A stretch of 14,638 nucleotides of DNA from UBA5109 sp038148435 (GCA_038148435.1 JAYQVM010000039.1:1-14638); one strand, 5' to 3'; counted from the stretch's first letter, positions 6,636 through 14,415 are shown. Notes: generated from the sequence alone by a model not told the origin. Made by a program: numbers and translations.

Positions 6636-8318
6636 TCAGTCCACCTTCCTAGCAAAGATTTTTAAAAAGCCCATAAAACCAGCAAGTGCCAGGATTAGCG
6701 AGACTCCCAGATTCATTCCAGCGACTGCCGGCAAATACCCTAAACCCATTGCAAAGCAGGCAACTATTGTTGCATAGGGAAATTGTGTCCTAACGTGATG
6801 TAGGTGATCACAGGATGTCGAGATCGAACTCATAATAGTTGTATCAGATATCGGGGAACAGTGATCCCCAAAAATGGCTCCATCCAATACTGCCGCAAGA
6901 CTCATCATGGTAATCAGCCCATAACTCTCTCCATCTATCTGAAAAGCAAGCTGGGAGGTGATAGGAATAAAAATGGCCATGGTGCCCCAGGATGTCCCCG
7001 TTGCAATGGCTGCCGCTGCACTGAGTACAAACACGATCAGGGGATACATAAATGCTGGAATCGCTTCGCCAGTTATAGCCACCAGAAATGGTCCCGTCTC
7101 GATTTGCTCGCAGATACCCCCCAGCGACCAAGCCAGTATCAGGATTAGCCAGGGGTATAAAGCGGATTTGGCACCTTTTTTGACTGCTGGTGCAATGTGC
7201 TCAAATGAGAGCCTGGCCAGTAAGAGGGTACAGACAAACGCCGTTAGCAGGGAAAAAGCTCCAGCAAAAATCAGCACCTGTACATTATTCTCAGAGGCTG
7301 AAATGACATTACGCCAGGCGGTAAAACTCAAGAAATTCCCCATGGATTCCGATAGCAGAGCAAGTCCGCCGCCATCTACCCAGAGACCTGCAAACAATAT
7401 ACAAAATAATACGCCAACGGGGAGCAGCGCCGTGGAGGCCCTGATGATAGCCTGCTCATCGGGCTTTACTTCATTTTCAATTTTTGTTGGCAGTAGGGCA
7501 TCCTCGGCGACAATAGCGCCTGCCCGGCTGCGGCGTTCTGCCTTTAACATGCTGCCAAACTCGCGGCCTGACCACACGTTAATCATAATGAACAGAATCA
7601 TGAAGATGCAGTAAAAACGAAAACTGAGGGCATCCAGGAACATGGAATAGGCATCCCGGTTAAAACCCAGAGAGGAACTGACTTCGGCAAAAATGCCGAC
7701 TTCATAACCAATCCAAGTTGACATCAGTGCGATACCGGCCACTGGTGCACTGGTGGCATCGACCAGGAATGCCAGCTTTTCCCGGCTTATTTGCATGGCA
7801 TCACTGATCGGTCGCATGGACGAACCGACAATCATCACATTGGCGTAATCATCAATGAAAACCACAAAGCCCATCAGGCTCGTGACAAACTGGGTTGAAC
7901 GCGGCCCCTGCGCAAAACGTTCCAGCCAGGATACGATGGCCAGCAGGCCACCAGACAGGATCACAACGGAGATCATCATCAGCATGAGGATGATAAAGGC
8001 CAGCACCGAAAGATTGAAAGGGTCACTTATCACATTCCAGAGCTGCATTAACACGGTGACAGCACTGTCCAACCAGGAACTAAGCTGCAATGGTGCAGCA
8101 GGCACATTGATCAAGAATGCTCCACTGATAACTCCGGCACTGAGACTCAGCAAGAGCTGGCGGGTGGCAATCGCACAGGCGACAGCAAACACCGGCGGCA
8201 AAATGCTGTACCAGTGATACTCATTTGTCCCGCTGCGAATCTGGAAAAACCAGGCCAGCGCCGAAAAGGCAAAAATAATTATCATGGCAAGGCCAATTTG
8301 CCTCTTGCTCGCTAACAT
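6636..8318 (-). CDS. NhaC-family Na+/H+ antiporter-like membrane protein
   Basis: Inner-membrane secondary transporter of the Na_H_antiporter (NhaC/Tet35-like) family, probably exchanging Na+ or a similar substrate for H+. The 560 residues contain about a dozen hydrophobic segments, starting with a helix near residues 8-26. The family hallmarks are FIDDYANVMIVGSSMRPISD (conserved acidic pair), GTSWGTMAIFIPI and DGAIFGDHCSPISDTTIMSS (479-498). The ATG at 8318 is preceded only by a weak A-rich site; M12 is a possible alternative start. It is the only minus-strand gene between ptsO and mgtE, interrupting an otherwise same-direction run, which suggests insertion or local rearrangement. True substrate cannot be read from sequence: malate/lactate exchangers and drug exporters exist in the same family. 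Confidence 0.88.
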   Translation of the reverse strand: MLASKRQIGLAMIIIFAFSALAWFFQIRSGTNEYHWYSILPPVFAVACAIATRQLLLSLSAGVISGAFLINVPAAPLQLSSWLDSAVTVLMQLWNVISDPFNLSVLAFIILMLMMISVVILSGGLLAIVSWLERFAQGPRSTQFVTSLMGFVVFIDDYANVMIVGSSMRPISDAMQISREKLAFLVDATSAPVAGIALMSTWIGYEVGIFAEVSSSLGFNRDAYSMFLDALSFRFYCIFMILFIMINVWSGREFGSMLKAERRSRAGAIVAEDALLPTKIENEVKPDEQAIIRASTALLPVGVLFCILFAGLWVDGGGLALLSESMGNFLSFTAWRNVISASENNVQVLIFAGAFSLLTAFVCTLLLARLSFEHIAPAVKKGAKSALYPWLILILAWSLGGICEQIETGPFLVAITGEAIPAFMYPLIVFVLSAAAAIATGTSWGTMAIFIPITSQLAFQIDGESYGLITMMSLAAVLDGAIFGDHCSPISDTTIMSSISTSCDHLHHVRTQFPYATIVACFAMGLGYLPAVAGMNLGVSLILALAGFMGFLKIFARKVD

Positions 8319-8366
8319 GTATTTTCTTTAGTGCAATGAGTTTCAGGGACTTTGCTGATGCCGCAC

Positions 8367-8375
8367 TGTTATAAT
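8367..8375 (+). promoter_or_regulatory. Extended -10 promoter element for mgtE
   Basis: TGTTATAAT is a perfect extended -10 (TGnTATAAT) with the hexamer at 8370-8375, 36 bp before the mgtE ATG. No good -35 is seen at 16-18 bp; the TTGCTG at 8352 is only 12 bp away. Extended -10 promoters can work without a -35. The overlapping ATAATA (8371-8376) reads TATTAT on the other strand and could serve the divergent antiporter gene. Confidence 0.5.
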
Positions 8376-8411
8376 ACCCGCATCTTTCATTATTTGTCTT
8401 TCCATTGAAGC

Positions 8412-9770
8412 ATGTTGCAGCCGGGCGATAACAAAATTCAGGCTCATGAACATCTGGAAGCGTTGTCCACGGCTCTGGACAGCGGCTCTTTTGTTCACGT
8501 CAGGCAAATGCTCAACGCTCTTCCTGCAGCAACCATTGCTCATCTTCTTGAATCTTCGCCCTACAAATCACGTGAAGTGCTGTGGCGCCTGGTTAGCAAA
8601 GATAATGAAGGTGAAGTACTCAATTACTTGAATGAGGATATACAGAGTGAAATCCTCACCCGGCTGACGCCGGAAGAAGTCGCTAGCCTAACTGAAGGGC
8701 TGGAAACAGACGATCTGGCAGACATTCTGCAACAGTTGCCGAACCAGGTAATCAATGAGGTTCTGTTGGCCATGGACGAACAGGACCGTACCCGTCTTGA
8801 GGCCGTGCTCTCCTACCCGGAAGATAGCGCCGGGGGCCTGCTCAACACTGACACCATTACAGTCCGCCCCAGCCACACTCTGGATGTTGTTCTGCGCTAT
8901 CTGAGACGCCATGACGAAATTCCCAGCATGACCGACAATATTCTGGTGGTGAGTCGCGATGACCACCTGGTTGGCTTGCTCCCTTTACGCAAAGTACTGG
9001 TTTCTGATCCAAACCTGGCAGTTGGTGACGTAATGATTACCGACTTCGAAGCCATTCCGGTAAGCATGCCGGACAATGAAGTCGCGCAACTCTTTGAAAG
9101 AATGGATTGGGTATCCGCTCCAGTAGTGGATGAAAATGGGAAACTGCTTGGACGCATCACCATCGATGATATCGTCGATGTAATCCGTGAGGATGCCGAT
9201 CACGCTTTCCTGGGCATGGCGGGTCTGGATGAAGAAGATGACTCTTTTGCCCCGGTCTTAAAGACTGCCAAGCGACGAGCGATCTGGCTGGGCGTCAACC
9301 TAATCACGGCATTTCTGGCAGCACTGGTTATCAATCGTTTTTCTGAGACCATTGATCAGGTCGTTGCCCTCGCCGTGCTGATGACTATCGTGGCCAGCAT
9401 GGGAGGCGTGGCTGGCAACCAAACCCTCACTCTGGTGATCCGTGGTATGGCGCTTGGCCAGATTGGACGCACCAATTCAATCTGGCTGATGTGGCGCGAA
9501 CTGGGTGTCGGCTTGTTCAATGGCCTGTTATGGGCTCTGGTGGCGGCTGTAATTGCCATTATCTGGTTTGATGACAATAAACTGGGCTATATTTTTGCCG
9601 GCGCCATGATCGTCAACCTCGTAGCGGCTGCCCTTTCTGGCGCCTTCCTGCCGCTGTTCCTCAAACGCCTTAATGTAGACCCGGCACTGGCCGGCTCAGT
9701 GGTTCTCACCACCATCACTGACGTCGTTGGTTTTCTTTCATTTCTGGGCTTTGCCGCCCTTTTCTACTGA
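8412..9770 (+). CDS. mgtE: Magnesium transporter MgtE
   Basis: Mg2+-selective channel of the inner membrane, gated by cytoplasmic Mg2+. The 452 residues show the full MgtE layout: superhelical N domain (about 15-130), a CBS pair (about 135-260, with LSYPEDSAGGLLNTDTITV at its start and GRITIDDIVDVI in the second CBS), a connecting helix around FLGMAGLDEEDD, and five membrane helices from about 288 to the end. VASMGGVAGNQTLTLVIRG is the family signature. The final helix begins ITDVVGF with D437, equivalent to the pore Asp that coordinates Mg2+ in Thermus MgtE. The leader is under 50 nt, too short for an M-box type Mg2+ riboswitch, so control is probably by protein gating. darP follows after 2 nt. 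Confidence 0.96.
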   Translation: MLQPGDNKIQAHEHLEALSTALDSGSFVHVRQMLNALPAATIAHLLESSPYKSREVLWRLVSKDNEGEVLNYLNEDIQSEILTRLTPEEVASLTEGLETDDLADILQQLPNQVINEVLLAMDEQDRTRLEAVLSYPEDSAGGLLNTDTITVRPSHTLDVVLRYLRRHDEIPSMTDNILVVSRDDHLVGLLPLRKVLVSDPNLAVGDVMITDFEAIPVSMPDNEVAQLFERMDWVSAPVVDENGKLLGRITIDDIVDVIREDADHAFLGMAGLDEEDDSFAPVLKTAKRRAIWLGVNLITAFLAALVINRFSETIDQVVALAVLMTIVASMGGVAGNQTLTLVIRGMALGQIGRTNSIWLMWRELGVGLFNGLLWALVAAVIAIIWFDDNKLGYIFAGAMIVNLVAAALSGAFLPLFLKRLNVDPALAGSVVLTTITDVVGFLSFLGFAALFY

Positions 9771-9772
9771 GC

Positions 9773-10288
9773 ATGACTGAAGAAAACCAGGAAACAGACC
9801 AGGATTTTGTTGTCAGCAAGAGTCAACGCAAGCGTGAAATGCTGGCCCTGCAGGAACTGGGGCAAACGCTTATCGCCATGGGTGCTGCAAAGCTGCAGAA
9901 ATGCCTTTTACCGGAAGAATTATTGGCCGCCATCAATGAATACAAGCGCTTGCCCAACAAGCATGAAGCGCGCCGGCGCCAGCTGCAATACATTGGCAAA
10001 TTGATGCGCCAGATAGATACCTCGACGATAGAACTGGTTATTGCCCAGGATCACCAGCAGTCCAACCATGACAGGCGCCTGTTTCAGCACCTGGAACTCA
10101 CCCGTGAAGCCTTGCTGTCTGGCTCAGAGGAGACACTGCAAGCTCTCATAGAGGAACATCCAGATCTGGATATTCAGTATTTGCGGCAATTGATCCGCCA
10201 TTCAATCAAAGAAAATGCCGCTGGTAAGACGCCCCAGGCCAGCCGCAAGCTATTCAAATTCTTGAGAGATCTCAAGTCATCTGATTAA
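9773..10288 (+). CDS. darP: Ribosome biogenesis factor DarP/YjgA (DUF615)
   Basis: Small all-helical protein that binds the large ribosomal subunit during late assembly. The 171 residues are close to the E. coli protein (183). Family features are SKSQRKREMLALQELG near the N-terminus, the basic segment EARRRQLQYIGKLMRQID, and the C-terminal DIQYLRQLIRHSIKENAAGK followed by SRKLFKFLRDL. It starts 2 nt after the mgtE stop and is probably translated from the same mRNA. In many gammaproteobacteria the gene lies beside pmbA/tldE, which is not present here. The last four bases (TTAA) overlap the end of the opposite-strand mrp gene: both genes end in an Asp codon plus TAA within one palindrome, TGATTAATCA. 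Confidence 0.93.
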   Translation: MTEENQETDQDFVVSKSQRKREMLALQELGQTLIAMGAAKLQKCLLPEELLAAINEYKRLPNKHEARRRQLQYIGKLMRQIDTSTIELVIAQDHQQSNHDRRLFQHLELTREALLSGSEETLQALIEEHPDLDIQYLRQLIRHSIKENAAGKTPQASRKLFKFLRDLKSSD

Positions 10289-11127
10289 TCATCCACAATA
10301 CTGATTTTGGGCGCACTCAAACTGCTGTCGAGATCTTTCACGGCGGCATCCACCTGAGCCGCAATCTGCCCGTATGCCAGACTGACCGGATTCTCAGGCT
10401 CAGCAACCACGATAGGAAGGCCATCGTCACTGTGCTCACGTATTGCCTTGTCCAGTGGCAAGGAAGCCAGAACATTTACTGAATACGTGTTGGCAATGCG
10501 ACTGGCACCCCCCTCACCGAAAATATGCTCCATGTGTCCACACTCACTGCAAATGTGCTGAGCCATATTCTCCACGACGCCCAGTATGGGAATTCCGACT
10601 TTGCGAAACATTTCAATGCCGCGTTGGGCATCCAGAAGCGCAATGTCCTGCGGCGTCGTGACAATAACCGAACCACTGACAGCCAGGGACTGCGCCAGAC
10701 TGAGCTGAATATCGCCGGTACCAGGCGGCATATCGACGACCAGGTAGTCGAGTTTCCCCCACTGGGTGTCATTCAGAATCTGATTGAAAGCTCCTACCAC
10801 CATGGGTCCCCGCCAGGCCATTGCCTGACGCTGATCCACCAGAAAGCCGATAGAATGACAAGTAATACCATGCGCCTGTACCGGTTTCATGGTGCGTTCA
10901 TCGACGATTTCCGGGCGAGTGCCATCTGGCAGCCCGAGCATGGTCGGAATACTGGGGCCGTAAATATCGGCATCGTAAAGGCCAACGCTGGCACCGAGCG
11001 ATTTCAGCGCCAGGGCCAGATTGACGGCTGTAGTGGATTTGCCCACTCCCCCCTTGCCAGAAGAGACCACAATAATATGTCTGATACCCGCCAGGTTGGG
11101 ATTTTCATTTTCAGGGTGCTGTTTCAT
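10285..11127 (-). CDS. apbC: Iron-sulfur carrier P-loop ATPase Mrp/ApbC (short form)
   Basis: MinD-like P-loop NTPase of the Mrp/NBP35 family that binds and delivers Fe-S clusters to apoproteins in the cytoplasm. The 280 residues have the deviant Walker A GKGGVGKS (24-31), switch regions DADIYGPSIP and VDMPPGTGD (131-139), and the cluster-binding pair CSEC (C193, C196). E. coli Mrp (369 residues) carries an N-terminal MIP18/DUF59 domain that is absent here; an in-frame TGA upstream of the ATG shows the gene really starts at 11127, and the purine-rich AGAGAG sits at Shine-Dalgarno distance. The short form is common in bacteria, so this is not degradation. It converges on darP with a 4-base overlap. 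The often adjacent metG is not here. Confidence 0.94.
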   Translation of the reverse strand: MKQHPENENPNLAGIRHIIVVSSGKGGVGKSTTAVNLALALKSLGASVGLYDADIYGPSIPTMLGLPDGTRPEIVDERTMKPVQAHGITCHSIGFLVDQRQAMAWRGPMVVGAFNQILNDTQWGKLDYLVVDMPPGTGDIQLSLAQSLAVSGSVIVTTPQDIALLDAQRGIEMFRKVGIPILGVVENMAQHICSECGHMEHIFGEGGASRIANTYSVNVLASLPLDKAIREHSDDGLPIVVAEPENPVSLAYGQIAAQVDAAVKDLDSSLSAPKISIVDD

Positions 11128-11154
11128 AAATCTCTCTTTGCTAAATTCCGGCCG

Positions 11155-11163
11155 ATTATATCA
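11155..11163 (-). promoter_or_regulatory. Extended -10 promoter element for mrp/apbC
   Basis: On the minus strand the sequence reads TGATATAAT, a perfect extended -10 with hexamer TATAAT at 11155-11160, 27 bp before the mrp start codon. Expected transcript start is about 11148, giving a leader of roughly 20 nt that includes the AGAGAG ribosome-binding region. No convincing -35 is present at 16-18 bp. Confidence 0.5.
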
Positions 11164-11482
11164 GGTGCCTGACAACGCCAGGAAACCCCCTATGTACAGA
11201 AATCTTAAATATATGCCAGGATTGTCCTCCGTGGCATGAGATAAAATTTTATCCGTTTGTCGAAAAAGCTTTTTATCCTGAGCCGGAACCCTATTGCGAT
11301 GTCCTTTCCCAAATATTTTCCGAAAAAGAGGCAGGGCTGCTTGAGGAGCCCATTGGCGAGTGACGAGCCCCGCAGCTCCAGAAGAATAGGCGAAAAAAGA
11401 TCGAAGAAGCACGATCAGAACAGCTAGAAAGTCAAATCACCATTAAAAGGTTTTAAACCAGGCGATGGCCGGATTTTCTGAT
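11164..11482. other. Intergenic region between mrp and hppA with two AT palindromes
   Basis: This is the only stretch over 300 bp without a gene. It lies upstream of mrp and downstream of hppA, both on the minus strand. It contains perfect palindromes GATAAAATTTTATC (11240-11253) and AAAAAGCTTTTT (11263-11274), each followed by ATCC or overlapping TTTTATCC, and a small stem GGGCT/AGCCC (11334-11338 with 11347-11351). A minus-strand open frame of 83 codons (11161-11412) has no start-site signal or recognisable motif, and I judge it non-coding. I see no tRNA or known ncRNA. Confidence 0.6.
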
Positions 11483-11509
11483 AAAAAAAGGGGCCCATAA
11501 GGCCCCTTT
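11483..11509 (-). terminator. Rho-independent terminator of hppA
   Basis: Read on the minus strand, the stem AAAGGGGCC (11501-11509) pairs with GGCCCCTTT (11487-11495) around a 5-base loop and runs into a tract of seven T (A7 at 11483-11489 on the plus strand). It begins about 25 bp after the hppA stop codon. The A-rich, GC-stem, T-rich arrangement is a classic intrinsic terminator. Confidence 0.93.
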
Positions 11510-11533
11510 GATACAGCATTATTGTTTTAGCTA

Positions 11534-13666
11534 TTACAATAAAATGCCGCCGTAGTTCACAAAGAACGGGGCAAAAACCAGACTCAGAATAGCCGACAGT
11601 TTAATCAGGATGTTCAATGAGGGCCCTGAGGTGTCTTTAAGTGGATCACCCACGGTATCACCTACAACCGCTGCTTTATGCTCATCAGATCCTTTACCAC
11701 CCAGGTTTCCTGCCTCGATATATTTTTTGGCATTATCCCAAGCACCACCACTGTTTGATGAAGCAATGGCCAGTACACCACCGGCAACCAGTGAGCCTGC
11801 CAGAATACCGGCAACCGCCGGAACGCCAAACAGGAAGCCAACCACCAGCGGGGTTCCCATAATCAGCACACCAGGGGCAATCATTTCACGCAGGGCGGCC
11901 TTGGTTGAAATAGCCACACACTGACCGTATTGCGGACGACCCTGTCCTTCCATGATGCCCGGAATTTCACGGAACTGCCGACGCACTTCTTCAATCATGT
12001 CGAATGCGGCAGCACCGACTGACTGCATGGTCATGGCAGTGAATAGGAAGGGCAATACAGCACCGATAAACAGGCTGGTAAATACCACCGGATCTAGCAA
12101 GGTAATAGAGGAAATCAGACTGAAATTCTCACCCATATTTTCACGCATCAGGTTTTCTGAATGCGTCAGGAAGGCCGAAAACAAAGCCAGCGAGGTCAGG
12201 ATGGCTGCACCAATCGCGAAGCCCTTACCGATCGCCGCAGTTGTATTACCAGCTGAATCAAGAATATCGGTGCGACGACGTACTTCCTTGTCCAGGCCAA
12301 CCATCTCTGCAATACCACCGGCGTTATCAGCTACCGGTCCATAGGCATCAATGGTCAGAGCGATCGCCAAGGTGCCTAGCATTCCAAGCGAGGCTATGGC
12401 AATACCGTACATGCCTGCCAGTTCCCAGGATACGAAGATCGAAATGGCGATGGCAAGATAAGGCAAAACCGTGGATTTATAGCCAAGTGCCAGACCAAAA
12501 ATGATGTTGGTTGCTGACCCTGTCTCACAGGATTTGGCAACTTCCTGTACCGGCTTGTACATGTCGGAGGTGTAGTATTCCGTTAATAGTCCCACTGCCA
12601 GACCTGCCACCAGTCCAGAGAGGAAACACCAGTACACGCCCATATCTGAATAGGCTTCACCATTGATGACAAATTCTTCTGGAATCATCCAGCGGGTAAA
12701 GAAGAAGATGACCACAGCCATCAGCACTGAGGAGATAATCAGCAACTTCTTGAGGGCTGGCGCTACCTGTTCTTCGGTGTGCACCCGTACCAGCATCTTG
12801 GTCAAAAGGCTGACCGGAATGCCAACAGCTGAAATCATGATCGGGTAGAGCATGGCATTGAGGTCTGCTGAAAAGGCAATCGCCGAAATAACCAGTGCAG
12901 CACAGGTACTTTCAGCACAGGAACCAAACAGGTCAGCTCCCATACCGGCGACATCACCAACATTATCACCGACGTTATCGGCAATTACTGCCGGATTGCG
13001 CGGATCATCTTCCGGAATACCTTTTTCCACTTTACCGACCAGGTCTGCGCCAACATCAGCTGCTTTGGTAAAGATACCACCACCCACACGGGCAAACAGT
13101 GCGATTGATGAGCCTCCCAGACCAAAGCCGGCGATCACTTCCATCAATACATTATTATCTACATCCGGCAACAGCGCCTGCATCACCAGATAAATGATCA
13201 TCAGACCAAGTGTTGCCAGACCGACCAGTGCAAAACCCATGACAGCCCCGGAGTTCATCGCTACCACAAAGGCATCGGCGATGTTATTACGGGCTGAAAC
13301 GGTAGTGCGGGCATTCCCGGCAGTTGCCACTTTCATACCGATGTAGCCGGATACAATCGAGATCAGGGCACCGAAGAGAAAGGAGATAGCTGTATAAATT
13401 CCCTCTCTGACACCATCTGTATGAGTATCATCGATCAGCACAGCAATGACTACCGCAAAGGCAATCATGAACACGGCCAGGTATTTGTATTCCTGTTTCA
13501 AGAAGGCCATGGCCCCTTCAGCGATAGCGCCATGAATTGTTTTCAGACGCTCACCTTCTTCCTGATTCAGGCCCAAATCGACCGGGATGGATGTCACCTT
13601 TTTCATATAGTAAAAGGCAATAGCCAGGCCCAACAGGGAGAGGATAATAATGAACGCAATTGTCAT
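11534..13666 (-). CDS. hppA: K+-dependent type membrane-bound pyrophosphatase (ion pump)
   Basis: Integral membrane enzyme that hydrolyses PPi and pumps Na+ and/or H+ outward. The 710 residues match the family (about 16 helices). Seen are the substrate-site motifs DVGADLVGKVE (204-214), DPRNP, DNVGDNVGDVAGMGAD (230-245), and near the C-terminus VGDTVGDPLKDTSGPSLNIL. GNTTAAIGKG (473-482) has Ala at 477 and Gly at 480, the K+-dependent pattern; K+-independent H+-pumps have Lys and Thr there. K+-dependent enzymes include Na+-, Na+/H+- and some H+-pumps, so the ion is undecided. After the DVAGMGADLF stretch a helix-6 Glu (E252) is present. The start is supported by GGAGA 8 bp upstream. The lipoprotein gene lies upstream on the same strand, and a clear terminator follows. 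Confidence 0.96.
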   Translation of the reverse strand: MTIAFIIILSLLGLAIAFYYMKKVTSIPVDLGLNQEEGERLKTIHGAIAEGAMAFLKQEYKYLAVFMIAFAVVIAVLIDDTHTDGVREGIYTAISFLFGALISIVSGYIGMKVATAGNARTTVSARNNIADAFVVAMNSGAVMGFALVGLATLGLMIIYLVMQALLPDVDNNVLMEVIAGFGLGGSSIALFARVGGGIFTKAADVGADLVGKVEKGIPEDDPRNPAVIADNVGDNVGDVAGMGADLFGSCAESTCAALVISAIAFSADLNAMLYPIMISAVGIPVSLLTKMLVRVHTEEQVAPALKKLLIISSVLMAVVIFFFTRWMIPEEFVINGEAYSDMGVYWCFLSGLVAGLAVGLLTEYYTSDMYKPVQEVAKSCETGSATNIIFGLALGYKSTVLPYLAIAISIFVSWELAGMYGIAIASLGMLGTLAIALTIDAYGPVADNAGGIAEMVGLDKEVRRRTDILDSAGNTTAAIGKGFAIGAAILTSLALFSAFLTHSENLMRENMGENFSLISSITLLDPVVFTSLFIGAVLPFLFTAMTMQSVGAAAFDMIEEVRRQFREIPGIMEGQGRPQYGQCVAISTKAALREMIAPGVLIMGTPLVVGFLFGVPAVAGILAGSLVAGGVLAIASSNSGGAWDNAKKYIEAGNLGGKGSDEHKAAVVGDTVGDPLKDTSGPSLNILIKLSAILSLVFAPFFVNYGGILL

Positions 13667-13685
13667 CCGGTTTTCTCCGTTTGCA

Positions 13686-13715
13686 TGAGTTTTATGAGTT
13701 AATAAATTGAGTTAA
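13686..13715. repeat. Three short direct repeats TGAGTTWW upstream of hppA
   Basis: On the plus strand TGAGTTTT (13686-13693), TGAGTTAA (13695-13702) and TGAGTTAA (13708-13715) lie in the same orientation, 9 and 13 bp apart, in the gap between the lipoprotein gene and hppA. They sit 20-50 bp upstream of the hppA start codon, where a regulator or the leader transcript could act. No regulator is identified, and an AT-rich region can produce such repeats by chance. Confidence 0.45.
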
Positions 13716-13771
13716 AAAAACCCGCGCACTTTACCACAACGCAGTTCACAAACAAAGTTAAGAACGGGGGA

Positions 13772-14383
13772 TTATTGTGCCTGCAGCCTCGCCGCTTCAG
13801 CCTGTATACGCTGCAATTCCTCACTGAGCCTTTGCAGCCTTTCTTCATCGACCTCAACGCTCAATTCGGCGGTTTCTTCATCCATTGCACTGAACTTTTC
13901 ACTTTCTTCGTCCAGCGCAGCACTAAGGGCTTCAGCCACTAGCAATGCATCATTCAACACAGTATTGGCACTGCGTATTACCTCAGTCTGTGCATTGACT
14001 TCAGCGACTCTGGCTCTTAATTCTTCCACGCGTGACTGCTGTCTGGCACGCTCCTGGGCGGCCCGCAGCTCTTCTGCTTCACGCTGTGATGCCTGACTGG
14101 CCTCGTCGGCAAGACGCCTGGCTTCCTGGTCCTCAAGTTCTCGTTGTCTTGCTGCCCGGCGCGCTTCCTCAGCCCGGCGCTCTGCTTCCAGCACTTCCTG
14201 CCGGGCCAGTTCCTCGGCCCGAAGCCTTTCAATACGCTGTGCTTCTGCAGCTTCTTGAGCCTGGCGCATGGCCTGCTGTTCCTCTATTTGCGCCTGCGAA
14301 GGCAAATTTTTCGAGGCACAGGCGCTTAACGATACGGCAAACCCGATAACAAGAATTTTCATGCTGTTTCTGATGCTTTTCAT
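13772..14383 (-). CDS. Predicted coiled-coil lipoprotein of unknown function
   Basis: A 203-residue lipoprotein not recognised as a named family. The N-terminus MKSIRNSMKILVIGFAVSLS is a lipoprotein signal peptide with lipobox LSAC (19-22); C22 would be lipidated. Ala, Ser and Lys follow with no Asp at +2, predicting outer-membrane sorting. From about residue 30 to 130 the sequence is almost wholly Ala, Glu, Arg and Gln in helical register (a long, probably coiled-coil, charged helix), then a less biased helical part (NAQTEVIRSANTVLNDALLV) and a second acidic coiled coil to the end. Low-complexity composition can give false similarity to many coiled-coil proteins. The start could also be M8 (14362). 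hppA lies 105 bp downstream in the same direction with no clear terminator between. Confidence 0.8.
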   Translation of the reverse strand: MKSIRNSMKILVIGFAVSLSACASKNLPSQAQIEEQQAMRQAQEAAEAQRIERLRAEELARQEVLEAERRAEEARRAARQRELEDQEARRLADEASQASQREAEELRAAQERARQQSRVEELRARVAEVNAQTEVIRSANTVLNDALLVAEALSAALDEESEKFSAMDEETAELSVEVDEERLQRLSEELQRIQAEAARLQAQ

Positions 14384-14415
14384 GACTTTCTAACTGCTTT
14401 GTGCATTAGGGGCGA

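Noticed and set aside
6804..7614. Plus-strand open frames opposite the antiporter gene
   Set aside because: They are antisense to a well-supported NhaC-family gene and show irregular composition without family motifs.
8352..8375. TTGCTG plus TATAAT as a standard -35/-10 promoter for mgtE
   Set aside because: The spacer is only 12 bp. The extended -10 alone is the better reading.
8319..8411. M-box or other Mg2+ riboswitch before mgtE
   Set aside because: The whole gap is 93 bp and the leader after the -10 is under 40 nt; no aptamer-like structure fits.
10525..11172. Long plus-strand open frame (215 codons) opposite mrp
   Set aside because: It is the mirror of a strongly conserved P-loop ATPase gene; the protein has no motif and no upstream start signals.
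11161..11412. Minus-strand open frame of 83 codons in the mrp-hppA gap
   Set aside because: No ribosome-binding site, no recognisable motif or domain, and it runs through the AT palindromes and the mrp -10 region. Chance open frame.
11952..12344. Plus-strand open frames opposite hppA
   Set aside because: Antisense shadows of hppA, whose motifs fix the real frame.
13718..13771. Terminator between the lipoprotein gene and hppA
   Set aside because: There is a T7 run after CGCGGG on the minus strand, but no stem longer than four base pairs with a short loop could be formed.
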